34,702 nt of DNA. Source: Prevotella sp. (GTDB taxonomy: Bacteria; Bacteroidota; Bacteroidia; Bacteroidales; Bacteroidaceae). Position 1 is the stretch's first letter. Each line of letters begins with the position of its first letter. The stretch is taken from NCBI GenBank assembly GCA_024681705.1, contig JAILAI010000045.1:1-34702 (forward strand). Direction: 5' to 3'. A program made the position numbers and the translations under genes. The notes beneath the pieces were generated by a model. That model ran no database searches. It was not told the origin of the DNA and worked only from the letters and a program-made list of their open reading frames with translations. Positions 7,819 through 16,383 of this stretch are shown in pieces.

Positions 7819-8796
7819 TTATTCGCGATAGAACCAGCCAATCAGACGATTGAGCCAAGAGAAAGAGAAGCGGAACCATCGGTAGGTGCTCACTTCTTTT
7901 CCGCCGAAGCTTAGAATGAAATCTCTGTAGGGGTTGTGACGGAAGGGCAGACCTACGTCCATGAAGCGGAAATGACGGTAATGGCGTTGATAAGCGTCTT
8001 GTATAGCGGCCCATACGGTAGCTGTTTCGGGATGAAGCTTGGGATGGCTCTTTCTTTTTGACCCCATATACCATAAGTACGCGTTTTCTTTGTCGTAGAC
8101 ACATGCACAACCACCAATCGTGCGATCATGATACTTTGTGCAGAAAAGTCGTGCTTGTCGGCTTTTGAGTAACTCGGCGAACAGGCGCTCGGGTGGGAGA
8201 TAGCGGCGAACCTTCAGTGTGAAGAAACGATAGAGCATGCGATGGAACTCACGAAACTGGTCGAAGTCCTCTACGGCATTCACTTCGACACCCGCTTCAG
8301 TGATGCGTGCGATTCGCTCTATCATGTTTTCGCTCAGTCGCTCTTCGGGTTCTCGTGAGTGAAGGGAATTGTGAACCTCCATCCAATGAACGGGGAAATA
8401 TCCTTGTTGTCGAAAGAAACGGTAGCCAAACATCTTCTGAGAGAGGTTGCTGAACTCGATGTAGAGACAAATCTTCCTTTGGAACTTCTTCGTGATGGCC
8501 TCAAGCATTTTGCTGAACAATAGCTCGCGGTCTTCTCCTTCAGAGAACTCTCCTTCACCATAGATACGCCCCTGGGTGAAAAGGTAAGGCGGAATGAGCG
8601 AACCACGTCGCCTTAAAGAAGCAAGCATGTTTCCCACTACACGCTCTCCACGTCGGGCTACCACCATGTAAGGTGTTTGTCCGCGCGTCTTTTCGAGTAT
8701 GCGGAAATACTCTGGCCCATGGAAGAAATGCTTGTTTTCCATGGGAGGCAGATGCTGGCTTTGCTCGATAATCTGTATGGTTAGTTCTCCGTTCAC
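7819..8796 (-). CDS. FemAB/GNAT-like acyl- or aminoacyltransferase
   Basis: About 325 residues. The C-terminal half (TIGGCACVYDKENAYLWYMG, then FRFMDVG) resembles the GNAT fold of FemAB-type and peptidoglycan-bridge or polysaccharide-modifying transferases. Such enzymes are often encoded in glycan loci. The ORF track starts at ATG 8853, but a very good promoter (8801-8831) lies inside that extension. The first start codon downstream of it is GTG at 8796, giving VNGELTIQIIEQSQHL. I therefore place the start at 8796, which makes the mRNA leaderless or nearly so. Substrate unknown. It converges with the glycosyltransferase gene at 7812. Confidence 0.78.
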   Translation of the reverse strand: MNGELTIQIIEQSQHLPPMENKHFFHGPEYFRILEKTRGQTPYMVVARRGERVVGNMLASLRRRGSLIPPYLFTQGRIYGEGEFSEGEDRELLFSKMLEAITKKFQRKICLYIEFSNLSQKMFGYRFFRQQGYFPVHWMEVHNSLHSREPEERLSENMIERIARITEAGVEVNAVEDFDQFREFHRMLYRFFTLKVRRYLPPERLFAELLKSRQARLFCTKYHDRTIGGCACVYDKENAYLWYMGSKRKSHPKLHPETATVWAAIQDAYQRHYRHFRFMDVGLPFRHNPYRDFILSFGGKEVSTYRWFRFSFSWLNRLIGWFYRE

Positions 8797-8800
8797 GAAG

Positions 8801-8831
8801 CAAAGATAATGCAATTTGTGCAGAAAACAAA
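8801..8831 (-). promoter_or_regulatory. Promoter of the FemAB/GNAT-like gene, internal to the longest ORF
   Basis: On the minus strand, TTTG (8828-8831), exactly 19 bases, then TATCTTTG (8801-8808), matching the Bacteroidota consensus. Four bases (GCTTC minus overlap) separate the box from GTG 8796, which decides the start. Confidence 0.8.
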
Positions 8832-8891
8832 AAAAATCCTTTGTTTTTTCCATTATTGTCGAATCTCGGCATTTCTTTCAATGAAAGCCTC

Positions 8892-8921
8892 TTGTTTTGT
8901 CGGATTTTCTTTGTATCTTTG
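8892..8921 (+). promoter_or_regulatory. Promoter of the nitroreductase-kdsC-maf operon
   Basis: TTG (8892-8894), 19 bases, then TATCTTTG (8914-8921). It gives a leader of about 55 bases before ATG 8981. Confidence 0.75.
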
Positions 8922-8980
8922 CAAGCGGTAGCATCGTCGAGTGCAATGCTGTCGGATACATTATTAAATACTTGATTAAT

Positions 8981-9508
8981 ATGGAAGATTTCAAACAATT
9001 GGTTCAGGTGCGTCGTAGCCACCGGAAATTTACTGAAGAACAGATATCGCCCGAAGATGTTCAGCTCATCCTGAGGGCAGCACTGATGTCGCCAACATCC
9101 AAGAGTCAACGTGCCTGGCATTTCGTTGTCGTAGACGATGCTACAGACATTGAGAAACTTTCTGATGCCAAAGACCTTGGTAGTCAGTTCATCAAGGGTG
9201 CACCGCTTGTCGTCGTCGTCTTGGGCGATCCATTGCAGAACGATTGCTGGGTTGAAGATGGAAGCATTGCCGCCATCTCGATGCAATATCAGGCAGAAGA
9301 TCTAGGTCTTGGCTCTTGCTGGGTGCAGATGCGTGGAAGAGGCCTTTCAGATGGAACAAGTGCCGACACCGTGATTCGTGGCATTCTCGATATTCCTGAG
9401 AATATGAGTTGTCTCTGCGTTTTAGCGTTTGGTCACAAGGCCGACGAGCGCAAACCTCAGAACGAGGACCGACTGAAGTGGGAGCATGTGCATGTTGGTA
9501 AATGGTAA
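8981..9508 (+). CDS. Nitroreductase-family FMN oxidoreductase
   Basis: A 175-residue protein with the nitroreductase-family N-terminal FMN-binding sequence RRSHRKFTEEQ and the segment ALMSPTSKSQRAWHF. These enzymes use FMN and NAD(P)H to reduce quinones, nitro groups or enones, and the physiological substrate is not evident. The ORF track begins at 8897, before the promoter's expected start site, so ATG 8981 (MEDFKQLVQV) is preferred. kdsC follows after 6 bases, so the genes are cotranscribed, but there is no obvious metabolic link. Length is typical of small members of the family. Confidence 0.9.
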   Translation: MEDFKQLVQVRRSHRKFTEEQISPEDVQLILRAALMSPTSKSQRAWHFVVVDDATDIEKLSDAKDLGSQFIKGAPLVVVVLGDPLQNDCWVEDGSIAAISMQYQAEDLGLGSCWVQMRGRGLSDGTSADTVIRGILDIPENMSCLCVLAFGHKADERKPQNEDRLKWEHVHVGKW

Positions 9509-9514
9509 TGGCCG

Positions 9515-10033
9515 ATGATTAACTATGATCTGAAGAAAATACGTGCCATCATCTTCGATGTCGACGGAGTGTTGAGTGCTGAAACCATCGTCTTGAATAG
9601 CGATGGTGAACCCTTGCGTACGGTAAATATCAAGGATGGCTATGCCATTCAGCTTGCCCAGAAAGTAGGTTTGCGGATAGCTATCCTCACGGGAGCCTGG
9701 ACGGAAGCCGTCAGATTGCGCTATGAGCGTCTGGGCGTGGAGGATATCTTCATGAAATGTGCCGTTAAGATTAAGACTTATGACGAGTTCCTCGAACGCT
9801 ATGGTTATACTGACGACGAAATCATCTACGTGGGCGATGACATTCCCGACTTCGAAATTATGAAACGCGTTGGTTGCCCGTGTTGCCCTTCGGATGCTTG
9901 TCCTGACATCAAATCAATTAGCCGTTACGTCAGCGATTGCCGAGGTGGTTATGGTTGTGGACGGGACATTATCGAGCAGGTGCTTCGTGCACAAGACAAA
10001 TGGCTTTCAGATGAGCATGCCTTCGGATGGTAA
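9515..10033 (+). CDS. kdsC: KdsC-like HAD phosphatase (Kdo 8-phosphate phosphatase)
   Basis: A 172-residue C0-type HAD phosphatase. The nucleophile motif is FDVDGVLS (about residues 14-21), motif II is the LTG segment, the conserved Lys lies in the [11 protein letters not shown] region, and the second acidic pair is VGDDIPD. Length and motif layout match KdsC, which removes phosphate from 3-deoxy-D-manno-octulosonate 8-phosphate to give Kdo for the lipopolysaccharide core. Some relatives act on acylneuraminate phosphate instead. It is in an operon with nitroreductase (6 bases) and maf (26 bases to the chosen start). lpxK elsewhere in the window supports a lipopolysaccharide role. Confidence 0.9.
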   Translation: MINYDLKKIRAIIFDVDGVLSAETIVLNSDGEPLRTVNIKDGYAIQLAQKVGLRIAILTGAWTEAVRLRYERLGVEDIFMKCAVKIKTYDEFLERYGYTDDEIIYVGDDIPDFEIMKRVGCPCCPSDACPDIKSISRYVSDCRGGYGCGRDIIEQVLRAQDKWLSDEHAFGW

Positions 10034-10059
10034 TGCCCAAACACTATGGTTGTGAAACA

Positions 10060-10626
10060 ATGAATAAGAAAATCATACTTGCAAGCAATAGCCCTCGTAG
10101 ACGAGAACTTTTGGGAGGGCTTGACATTGACTTTGAGGTAAAGGTTTTGCCCGACATCAACGAGAGCTATCCCGAGGGATTGCCGGTAGAGGAGACCGCT
10201 CAGTATATAGCTTCTGAGAAGGCCGCCGCGTATGTGGATTTGATGAAGTCTGACGAGTTGCTGATAACGGCCGATACCATTGTGGTTGTCGATAAGGAGA
10301 TTTTGGGGAAACCTCACGATGTAGAAGATGCCCGTCGAATGCTAAAGCTTATCAGCGGACGAACTCATCAGGTCATTACGGGTGTTTGTCTGATGACAAA
10401 GCAACGGGTGAAGACCTTCTCCGTTTCCACTGATGTCACCTTTAAGATGCTTTCTGACAAGGAAATCGATTACTATATCGAGCACTACAAACCATTCGAC
10501 AAGGCTGGTGCCTATGGCATTCAGGAATGGATAGGCTATATCGGTGTGACGAATCTTTCAGGTTCCTATTTCAATGTGATGGGATTGCCCGTACAACGCA
10601 TCTATACGGAGTTGCAAGACATGTGA
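10060..10626 (+). CDS. maf: Maf-family nucleoside triphosphate pyrophosphatase
   Basis: A 188-residue Maf/HAM1-superfamily protein. The start MNKKIILASNSPRRRELL shows the hallmark SNSPRR loop. TADTIVVV and the later GAYGIQEW segment complete the active site. Such enzymes hydrolyse dTTP, UTP or modified pyrimidine nucleotides to monophosphates and protect against misincorporation. The track start (10027) overlaps the end of kdsC, whereas ATG 10060 gives the conserved N-terminus. The last 25 bases overlap the convergent RNA methyltransferase gene on the other strand, so neither gene can have a terminator between them. Confidence 0.93.
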   Translation: MNKKIILASNSPRRRELLGGLDIDFEVKVLPDINESYPEGLPVEETAQYIASEKAAAYVDLMKSDELLITADTIVVVDKEILGKPHDVEDARRMLKLISGRTHQVITGVCLMTKQRVKTFSVSTDVTFKMLSDKEIDYYIEHYKPFDKAGAYGIQEWIGYIGVTNLSGSYFNVMGLPVQRIYTELQDM

Positions 10627-11369
10627 CGTCTGAATTCAGCGCATGTGATGGCGGTGGCGATGGCAACGTTGAGACTCTCAGCCGTCTCTTGATGTTCGGG
10701 ATAGCTTGGAATCAAAAGACGTCTATTGATAAGCCGTCCTACTTCTTCAGAAATACCATTACCTTCATTGCCCATCACGATGATTCCGTTGTTGGAAAGC
10801 GGTTGCTCGTAAAGGTTGTCACCGTCGAGGAATGTTCCATATACCGGAATCATGGGCGATAGTTCGCTAAGGTAAGTAGGCAGGTCGGTATAGACGACGT
10901 TTACGCGTGCGATACTTCCCATAGTCGCTTGCACGACTTTTGGATTATAGGTGTCCGCCGTGTTGTTAGAGCAAACGATGGTATGAATCCCAAACCAATC
11001 GGCTATGCGGATGATGGTTCCTAAGTTTCCCGGATCTTGAACACCATCCAACGCCAAGAGTAGTTCTTCTTCAGGATTACCGACATTCAAATTCTCAGAG
11101 GGTAGGGGAAAGAGCCCAAGCACCTGCTGAGGGTGTTGAAGGAAACTGATTTTCCGGAGTTCGTCTTCTGTCGCAATGACATCGTCAAACCGCTTGCCGA
11201 AAGTTTGTTGACGGAACCATTCTTCGGTAGCTATCAGGCGATAAGGTGTGTACTTGCCGAGCAGGTCGCCCACCACTTTGGGACCTTCAGCAACGAACAG
11301 CCCTTCCTTCTGCCGACCTTTCTTCTGGTCGAGCGAACGGACGAGTTTCATCAAGTTTTTGCTAATCAT
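10602..11369 (-). CDS. SpoU/TrmH-family RNA 2'-O-methyltransferase
   Basis: A 255-residue SPOUT methyltransferase. An N-terminal substrate-binding part (about 1-90, including GLFVAEGPKVV) is followed by the catalytic domain with QDPGNLGTIIRIADWFG (motif 1), VMGNEGNGIS (motif 2) and the motif 3 segment ending ESLNVAIATAI. It uses S-adenosylmethionine to methylate ribose in tRNA or rRNA, and the target base cannot be told from sequence. The start at ATG 11369 (MISKNLMKLVRSLDQKKGR) fits the family. The track extension to 11513 is antisense to tamL. A TACTTTTG box ends 4 bases before the ATG, so the mRNA is probably leaderless. The 3' end overlaps maf by 25 bases. Confidence 0.93.
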   Translation of the reverse strand: MISKNLMKLVRSLDQKKGRQKEGLFVAEGPKVVGDLLGKYTPYRLIATEEWFRQQTFGKRFDDVIATEDELRKISFLQHPQQVLGLFPLPSENLNVGNPEEELLLALDGVQDPGNLGTIIRIADWFGIHTIVCSNNTADTYNPKVVQATMGSIARVNVVYTDLPTYLSELSPMIPVYGTFLDGDNLYEQPLSNNGIIVMGNEGNGISEEVGRLINRRLLIPSYPEHQETAESLNVAIATAITCAEFRRHMSCNSV

Positions 11370-11373
11370 AGCG

Positions 11374-11381
11374 CAAAAGTA
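11374..11381 (-). promoter_or_regulatory. Promoter -7 box of the RNA methyltransferase
   Basis: Minus-strand TACTTTTG with a possible TTG -33 element about 20 bases upstream. The ATG follows after 4 bases (GCGCT minus overlap), implying a leaderless transcript. Confidence 0.65.
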
Positions 11382-11393
11382 CAAAAAAATTGC

Positions 11394-11401
11394 TAATTTT
11401 G
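11394..11401 (+). promoter_or_regulatory. Promoter -7 box of tamL
   Basis: TAATTTTG at 11394-11401, 33 bases before ATG 11435. It lies 12 bases from the opposite-facing box of the RNA methyltransferase, so the two promoters overlap. Confidence 0.55.
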
Positions 11402-11434
11402 CAATCAAATTCAAGAATTGTGGTAAGATTGTAC

Positions 11435-13552
11435 ATGAAAATATGGTTGGGAGTAGTCGGAATGCTTGTTCTGGCCGCTTGTTCCTCGTCAGAGCAATTG
11501 GCTGAGGACACACTCCTCTTACATAGTGTCAAGGTACAATCCGATAGCAAAGAAGTGAATGTGGCCAGTTTGGAACCCTATGTTCGACAACGTCCCACCG
11601 TGAAATGGTTTGTACTCAAGAAGGATGTTCCTCTCGATACAATGCTGACACGACAGAGTTGCGAGGATTTGCTCACGGCTATGCAAAACATGGGTTATAT
11701 GAATGCTCAGGTGAGTATGGACACTATCGTCGGTAAAAAACACAAGGTGGATCTTGTTTACAACCTAAGTCCAGGCCAGCCTTTCTTCATCAGAAGCATT
11801 CGTCGTGAGATTGCTGATAGTGAAATCGAGAAGTTGTTGCTTCAGCATCCCGAGGTTCTTCAGTTGGAAGAAGGAATGATTTTTTCGGTGAATGAGCTCA
11901 ACAACGAACGTAAGCGCATCACAAGCTTGCTCAACAACAATGGTTATTTCAAGTTCCATAAGGAGTACATCCGCTTTACGGCTGATAGTACAAGAGGCTC
12001 GCGAATGGTAGACCTTACTATGCACCTCATGCCATATAAGGCAAGTAACGATGCTCCTGAGGTGAACCATCCGAACTACACCGTTCGAAATGTGACGTAT
12101 ACGAGTGGTGATGAGCAAGGAAACATCCATTTACGTCCGAAGGTGCTTCAAGAGAACACTTGGATAAGTGAAAACGCTCCTTATAGTGCCAATGATTTGC
12201 AAAAGACATATAATCACTTTGGCAAGCTCTCGGCGGTGAAATATACCAATATCCGATTCTCTGAAGTTCCCGATACAACACTTCTCGATTGCAATATTCA
12301 GGTGAGCACCAACAAGCCTAACACCTTGAGTTTTCAACCTGAGGGAACCAATACCGCTGGCGACTTGGGTGCGGCCGCATCGCTTACCTACGAAAACAGA
12401 AATCTCTTCCGAGGTTCAGAGACCTTCAGCATTCAGTTGCGCGGAGCCTTTGAAGCCATCACTGGTCTTGAGGGCTATCAGAATCAGGACTACGAGGAGT
12501 ATAATGTAGAGGCGAAGCTTACATTCCCGCGTTTCATTGCCCCATTCATCTCGAAGAGTTATCGTCGGCGTAGTACAGCCATTTCCGAGCTGATGCTGAG
12601 CCATAACCTTCAGAATCGTCCGGAGTTCCATCGTCGACTTTTCAATGCCGCCTGGCGTTATCGTTGGAGTGATGCGTCAACTCATACCTCCTATCGTGCT
12701 GATGTCATCGACTTGAACTATATCTACATGCCTTGGATATCGCCAACCTTCAAGCACGACTATCTCGATAGTGTATCAAATAGAAATGCCATTCTTCGCT
12801 ACAACTATGCCGATTTGTTCATCATGAAGATTGGTTTCTCGCTTTCGTATGCTTATGGTAATCATGCTTTCAAGGCTAATGTGGAGACGGCAGGCAATCT
12901 TCTTAATGCCACTTCAAATCTCTTTGGATCGCATACGAATGAACATGGGCAGCACACCTTATTTAATATAGCCTTTGCCCAATATGCAAAAGCCGACTTC
13001 GACTATGTGCATACCGTCCGTTTCAGTTCTAATAACGAGTTAGCTTTGCACGCGGGATTCGGCATCGCCTATCCTTATGGTAATAGTCAGGTGTTGCCTT
13101 TCGAGAAACGATATTTTTCGGGTGGTGCCAACTCCGTTCGAGGATGGAGCGTCAGGGGATTGGGACCAGGAAAGTTTCATGGCAACAATGGAGCCATCGA
13201 TTTCATCAACCAGACGGGCGACATGAAGCTTGACCTAAATATGGAATATCGCACTTTCCTCTTTTGGAAACTGATGGGAGCCGTCTTCATCGATGCTGGA
13301 AATATCTGGACGCTTCGTGCTTACGATGAACAACCGGGTGGACAATTCAAATTCGATGAGTTCTACAAACAAATAGCCGTTGCCTATGGTGTAGGACTTC
13401 GTCTGAACTTTGGCTATTTCATCTTGCGCTTCGATGCAGGCATGAAAGCTATTAACCCAGCTTATGAGTCAGATGAAGAGCATTGGGCCATTGTTCATCC
13501 CAAATTGAGTCGCGACTTCGCCTTCCATTTTGCCGTAGGTCTACCGTTCTAA
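11435..13552 (+). CDS. tamL: TamL-type Omp85 outer-membrane lipoprotein
   Basis: A 705-residue BamA/TamA-superfamily protein. The signal peptide MKIWLGVVGMLVLAAC ends in a lipobox with Cys16, so it is a lipoprotein, the feature that sets Bacteroidota TamL apart from TamA. POTRA-type periplasmic repeats occupy roughly residues 25-300. A C-terminal beta-barrel follows, with the Omp85 motif NSVRGWSVRGLGPG near residues 565-580 and an aromatic final residue (GLPF). It should insert proteins into the outer membrane, in other bacteria together with TamB, which is not in this window. ATG 11435 is chosen over 11390 because it yields the lipoprotein signal. Confidence 0.92.
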   Translation: MKIWLGVVGMLVLAACSSSEQLAEDTLLLHSVKVQSDSKEVNVASLEPYVRQRPTVKWFVLKKDVPLDTMLTRQSCEDLLTAMQNMGYMNAQVSMDTIVGKKHKVDLVYNLSPGQPFFIRSIRREIADSEIEKLLLQHPEVLQLEEGMIFSVNELNNERKRITSLLNNNGYFKFHKEYIRFTADSTRGSRMVDLTMHLMPYKASNDAPEVNHPNYTVRNVTYTSGDEQGNIHLRPKVLQENTWISENAPYSANDLQKTYNHFGKLSAVKYTNIRFSEVPDTTLLDCNIQVSTNKPNTLSFQPEGTNTAGDLGAAASLTYENRNLFRGSETFSIQLRGAFEAITGLEGYQNQDYEEYNVEAKLTFPRFIAPFISKSYRRRSTAISELMLSHNLQNRPEFHRRLFNAAWRYRWSDASTHTSYRADVIDLNYIYMPWISPTFKHDYLDSVSNRNAILRYNYADLFIMKIGFSLSYAYGNHAFKANVETAGNLLNATSNLFGSHTNEHGQHTLFNIAFAQYAKADFDYVHTVRFSSNNELALHAGFGIAYPYGNSQVLPFEKRYFSGGANSVRGWSVRGLGPGKFHGNNGAIDFINQTGDMKLDLNMEYRTFLFWKLMGAVFIDAGNIWTLRAYDEQPGGQFKFDEFYKQIAVAYGVGLRLNFGYFILRFDAGMKAINPAYESDEEHWAIVHPKLSRDFAFHFAVGLPF

Positions 13553-13631
13553 ATCTTTGCGTCTTATTGTTTTCCAAGTTTTGTTCTCCTACTCTTTTGG
13601 AAGGAGTTGGCAAGGTTTCTCCAATAAGGAA

Positions 13632-13665
13632 GCCCCTGCGCAGAGCGAACTCTAAACACAGGGGC
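13632..13665 (-). terminator. Possible terminator after tRNA-Phe
   Basis: GCCCCTG (13632-13638) pairs with CAGGGGC (13659-13665), with an inner AGAG/CTCT pairing. Reading the minus strand, a weakly T-rich TTCCTTATT follows, 17 bases beyond the tRNA 3' end. It could also serve tamL from the other side. Confidence 0.4.
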
Positions 13666-13681
13666 GGAATGAAAGGAGGAG

Positions 13682-13754
<73 letters not shown>

Positions 13755-13776
13755 TTTTGGTTTTGTTTTGCGGGTG

Positions 13777-13784
13777 CAAAGGTA
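13777..13784 (-). promoter_or_regulatory. Promoter -7 box of tRNA-Phe
   Basis: Minus-strand TACCTTTG, 22 bases before the tRNA 5' end, followed by GC as in other strong promoters of the window. Confidence 0.7.
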
Positions 13785-13907
13785 CGATATTTTCTTGAAG
13801 AAAAAAAGCTTTTGCCTTAAAATCTTCCTTGTTTAACATTCTGTAACAAAACCCGTAACTCCTTTTGAACATTCATTTTTTCAACCATTCTTTTCTAATT
13901 GGCTGAC

Positions 13908-15023
13908 CTATTTGCTTTTAAGTGGATTCCAGCCTTGTGCGGTCAGTTCCATCTCCTGATCATCGCGTGTAACCAGCATTGTTCCCAGTTCGGGCTTCGT
14001 GATGTGGCCAATCACCTTCACACCTTCCACCTCTTGTATCTTCTCGTAGTCGCCGATGGGAATGGTGAACAGCAGTTCGTAGTCCTCACCACCATTAAGA
14101 GCGCAAGTCGTCACGTTCATGTTCAGTTCCTCGGCCATCACTGCCGTCTGGTAGTCTATGGGAATGTTTTTCTCGTAGATGCGGCATCCGGTTTTGCTTT
14201 GTTTGCAAATGTGAAGGATTTCGCTAGAGAGTCCGTCGCTGATGTCCATCATTGCGGTGGGTTGGATGTTGGCTTCTTTCAGATTTTCGATGATGTCGCC
14301 ACGAGCCTCTGGCTTCAGTTGTCGTTGTAGCAGATACTCCTTGCCCGAGAATTCTGGCTGGAAATCCTTTACGATGTTCCATTGTTGGTTGAACATCTCG
14401 CGCTTCTGCTCGTAAGTTCCATCGGCCTTTGCTTCTTTAATCTTTTTGTTCAGGTCGTCAATCTGCTGGTAGTAAACAATCTTTTCGCGTTCCAACAACT
14501 GAAGGCCCATGTAGGCGGCCCCCAGATCACCACTCACGCAAACGAGGTCGGTATCATGGGCACCACTACGATAAACAATATCTTCTTTCCGAGCTTCGCC
14601 AATGCATGTGATGCTGATGGCAAGTCCGGTGAGCGATGAGGTGGTGTCACCACCCACGATGTCGATGTTCCAACGGTCGCAAGCCATTCGCAAACCGCTA
14701 TAGAAGAGCTCTAAGTCTTCCACATTGAAGCGTTTGCTCAGGGCAAGACTTACGGTCATCTGACGAGGTGTGCCGTTCATGGCGAAGATGTCGCTTATGT
14801 TCACCATTGCCGATTTATAACCCAGATGTTGTAAATCGATATAGGTGAGGTCGAAGTGCACGCCCTCCATGAGCATGTCCGTCGTCACCAGCACTTCAGT
14901 TTCGGGATATCCCAATACGGCACAATCGTCGCCAACTCCGCGATGGGTAGATGTGTTTTTTATTTCAATATCTTTGGTGAGTCGGTCAATAAGACCGAAC
15001 TCACCGAGTTTTGCTATTTCCAT
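13908..15023 (-). CDS. thiL: Thiamine-monophosphate kinase
   Basis: A 371-residue ThiL of the PurM/AIR-synthase-related fold. It phosphorylates thiamine monophosphate to the diphosphate cofactor. Visible motifs are HRGVGDDCAVL (Mg-nucleotide), TTDMLMEGVHFDL, DIVGGDTTSS and MMDISDGLSSEI. A charged, probably helical insert of roughly 40 residues (around 188-230, containing QQIDDLNKKIKEAKADGTY) separates the two halves and makes the protein longer than the usual 310-330 residues. It follows the purine nucleoside phosphorylase gene by 33 bases and is probably cotranscribed from the promoter at 16020-16050. Confidence 0.95.
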   Translation of the reverse strand: MEIAKLGEFGLIDRLTKDIEIKNTSTHRGVGDDCAVLGYPETEVLVTTDMLMEGVHFDLTYIDLQHLGYKSAMVNISDIFAMNGTPRQMTVSLALSKRFNVEDLELFYSGLRMACDRWNIDIVGGDTTSSLTGLAISITCIGEARKEDIVYRSGAHDTDLVCVSGDLGAAYMGLQLLEREKIVYYQQIDDLNKKIKEAKADGTYEQKREMFNQQWNIVKDFQPEFSGKEYLLQRQLKPEARGDIIENLKEANIQPTAMMDISDGLSSEILHICKQSKTGCRIYEKNIPIDYQTAVMAEELNMNVTTCALNGGEDYELLFTIPIGDYEKIQEVEGVKVIGHITKPELGTMLVTRDDQEMELTAQGWNPLKSK

Positions 15024-15056
15024 TGTAAGTGTTTTGAATGAGCGGTGGGAGCGAGT

Positions 15057-15866
15057 TTAGCTACGACGAATCATTTCGCGCATGATTTCCGTCATGAGAG
15101 GTTGTGCGGCATTGGCTGCCTCTTGCACCTCTTCGTGGCTTACCTCAACGGGAACGTCGAAACCGCCAAGATCCGTAATGACCGAAACGCCGAACGTCTT
15201 GATTCCGCAATGGTGTGCTACAATGACTTCGGGAACGGTGCTCATGCCAACCGCATCGGTGCCAAAGAATCGGAACATGCGATATTCAGCTGGAGTCTCG
15301 AAGGTGGGACCCTGCACGCCGATATAGGTTCCATGTTTCACTTCGATGCCTTTCTCCTTAGCAATCTCATCGGCCAGAGCCACAAGCTTCAAGTCGTAGG
15401 GTTCGTGCATGTCGGGGAATCGAGGACCAGTGGGGAAGTTCTTTCCGCGAAGAGGGTGATCGGGGAAGAAGTTGATGTGGTCGGTAATGATCATCAGGTC
15501 GCCAATCTTGAAATCAGGATTCATGCCACCAGCCGCATTACTTACGAAGAGCGTTTTGATGCCTAGCTCGTACATCACTCTCTCGGGGAACGTCACTTCC
15601 TTCATGTTGTAGCCCTCGTAGTAGTGGAAGCGGCCTTGCATGGCCATAATGTCCTTATCGCCCAGTTTTCCGAAGATGAGTTTGCCCGAATGGCCCTCAA
15701 CCGTAGAAACGGGGAAGTTTGGGATACTGGAGTAAGGGAACTCGTATTTGTCGGTGATTTCTGTTGCCAGCTGTCCGAGACCAGTTCCCAGAATGATGGC
15801 CGTTGTTGGACTTGTGGTCATCCTCTGCTTCAGCCAGGATGCCGTTTCTTGGATTTTTTCGTACAT
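15057..15866 (-). CDS. Purine nucleoside phosphorylase, class I (trimeric type)
   Basis: A 269-residue enzyme that splits inosine or guanosine with phosphate to base and ribose 1-phosphate in purine salvage. Motifs: ILGTGLGQLA (phosphate loop, about 25-34), EGHSG, the base-pocket segment VSNAAGGMNPDF, and GVQGPTFETPAEYR. The Asn replaced by Asp in some 6-aminopurine enzymes lies in the SVITDLGG region. This is read as a hypoxanthine/guanine-type enzyme, but that is an inference. It has its own promoter about 150 bases upstream and leads into thiL. Confidence 0.95.
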   Translation of the reverse strand: MYEKIQETASWLKQRMTTSPTTAIILGTGLGQLATEITDKYEFPYSSIPNFPVSTVEGHSGKLIFGKLGDKDIMAMQGRFHYYEGYNMKEVTFPERVMYELGIKTLFVSNAAGGMNPDFKIGDLMIITDHINFFPDHPLRGKNFPTGPRFPDMHEPYDLKLVALADEIAKEKGIEVKHGTYIGVQGPTFETPAEYRMFRFFGTDAVGMSTVPEVIVAHHCGIKTFGVSVITDLGGFDVPVEVSHEEVQEAANAAQPLMTEIMREMIRRS

Positions 15867-16019
15867 ACTGTTCCTTGTTTTTTAATGATACTTGATGTGT
15901 GCTGATAATGCAGGACAAAGCAGAGTGGGGGACAAACGGACACGATAAGATTTTCATGTCGTCGTTACGTTGAATCTCATGGCTCCTTTCCTTCGTTCTG
16001 CATGTTTCAGAATCTGTGG

Positions 16020-16050
16020 CAAAGATAGCAAATATTTCTGATATAAACAA
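16020..16050 (-). promoter_or_regulatory. Promoter of the nucleoside phosphorylase-thiL operon
   Basis: Minus strand TTG (16048-16050), 20 bases, then TATCTTTG (16020-16027). The leader to ATG 15866 is about 150 bases and holds no recognisable riboswitch. No thiamine-pyrophosphate box was seen. Confidence 0.75.
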
Positions 16051-16193
16051 GAGATGTGTATAAATAAAAAGTGGCTTTTATTTTGGTATGCTAACAAATA
16101 AGTTCGTTAAGAGCTTGATTTGGTCATTGCTCGTATGCTCGATTCACGTATTGGTGTTTAATGTTATCATTTTCTTTGGCTTTTGAGACGATT

Positions 16194-16303
16194 GAGACAA
16201 ATCGCCAAAATCAATGATGAAAACCGCCAATATTCGTGATGAATTGCGCCAATATTCATGATGAATTGCGCCAATATTCGTGACTCGTTTTGCCGATATG
16301 TTT
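16194..16303. repeat. 22-bp tandem repeat, locus B (about 5 units)
   Basis: Contiguous 22-bp units start at 16194, 16216, 16238, 16260 and 16282. Units 2-4 are nearly identical (GATGAATTGCGCCAATATTC core) and the outer ones are decayed. The unit aligns with loci A and C. It fills the gap between lpxK and the nucleoside phosphorylase promoter. The rest of the interval 15867-16383 shows only the promoter and leader. Confidence 0.85.
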
Positions 16304-16383
16304 AGGCACCTTAGATATTACATCTTTTCCAAACTATAGGAATAATTCGTAAGGGATTGAAAATCAGTGATTTCAGTACTTTT

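Noticed and set aside
15867-16019. Thiamine-pyrophosphate riboswitch upstream of the thiL operon
   Set aside because: The leader lacks the conserved CTGAGA and GATCTGG-type elements expected of this riboswitch.
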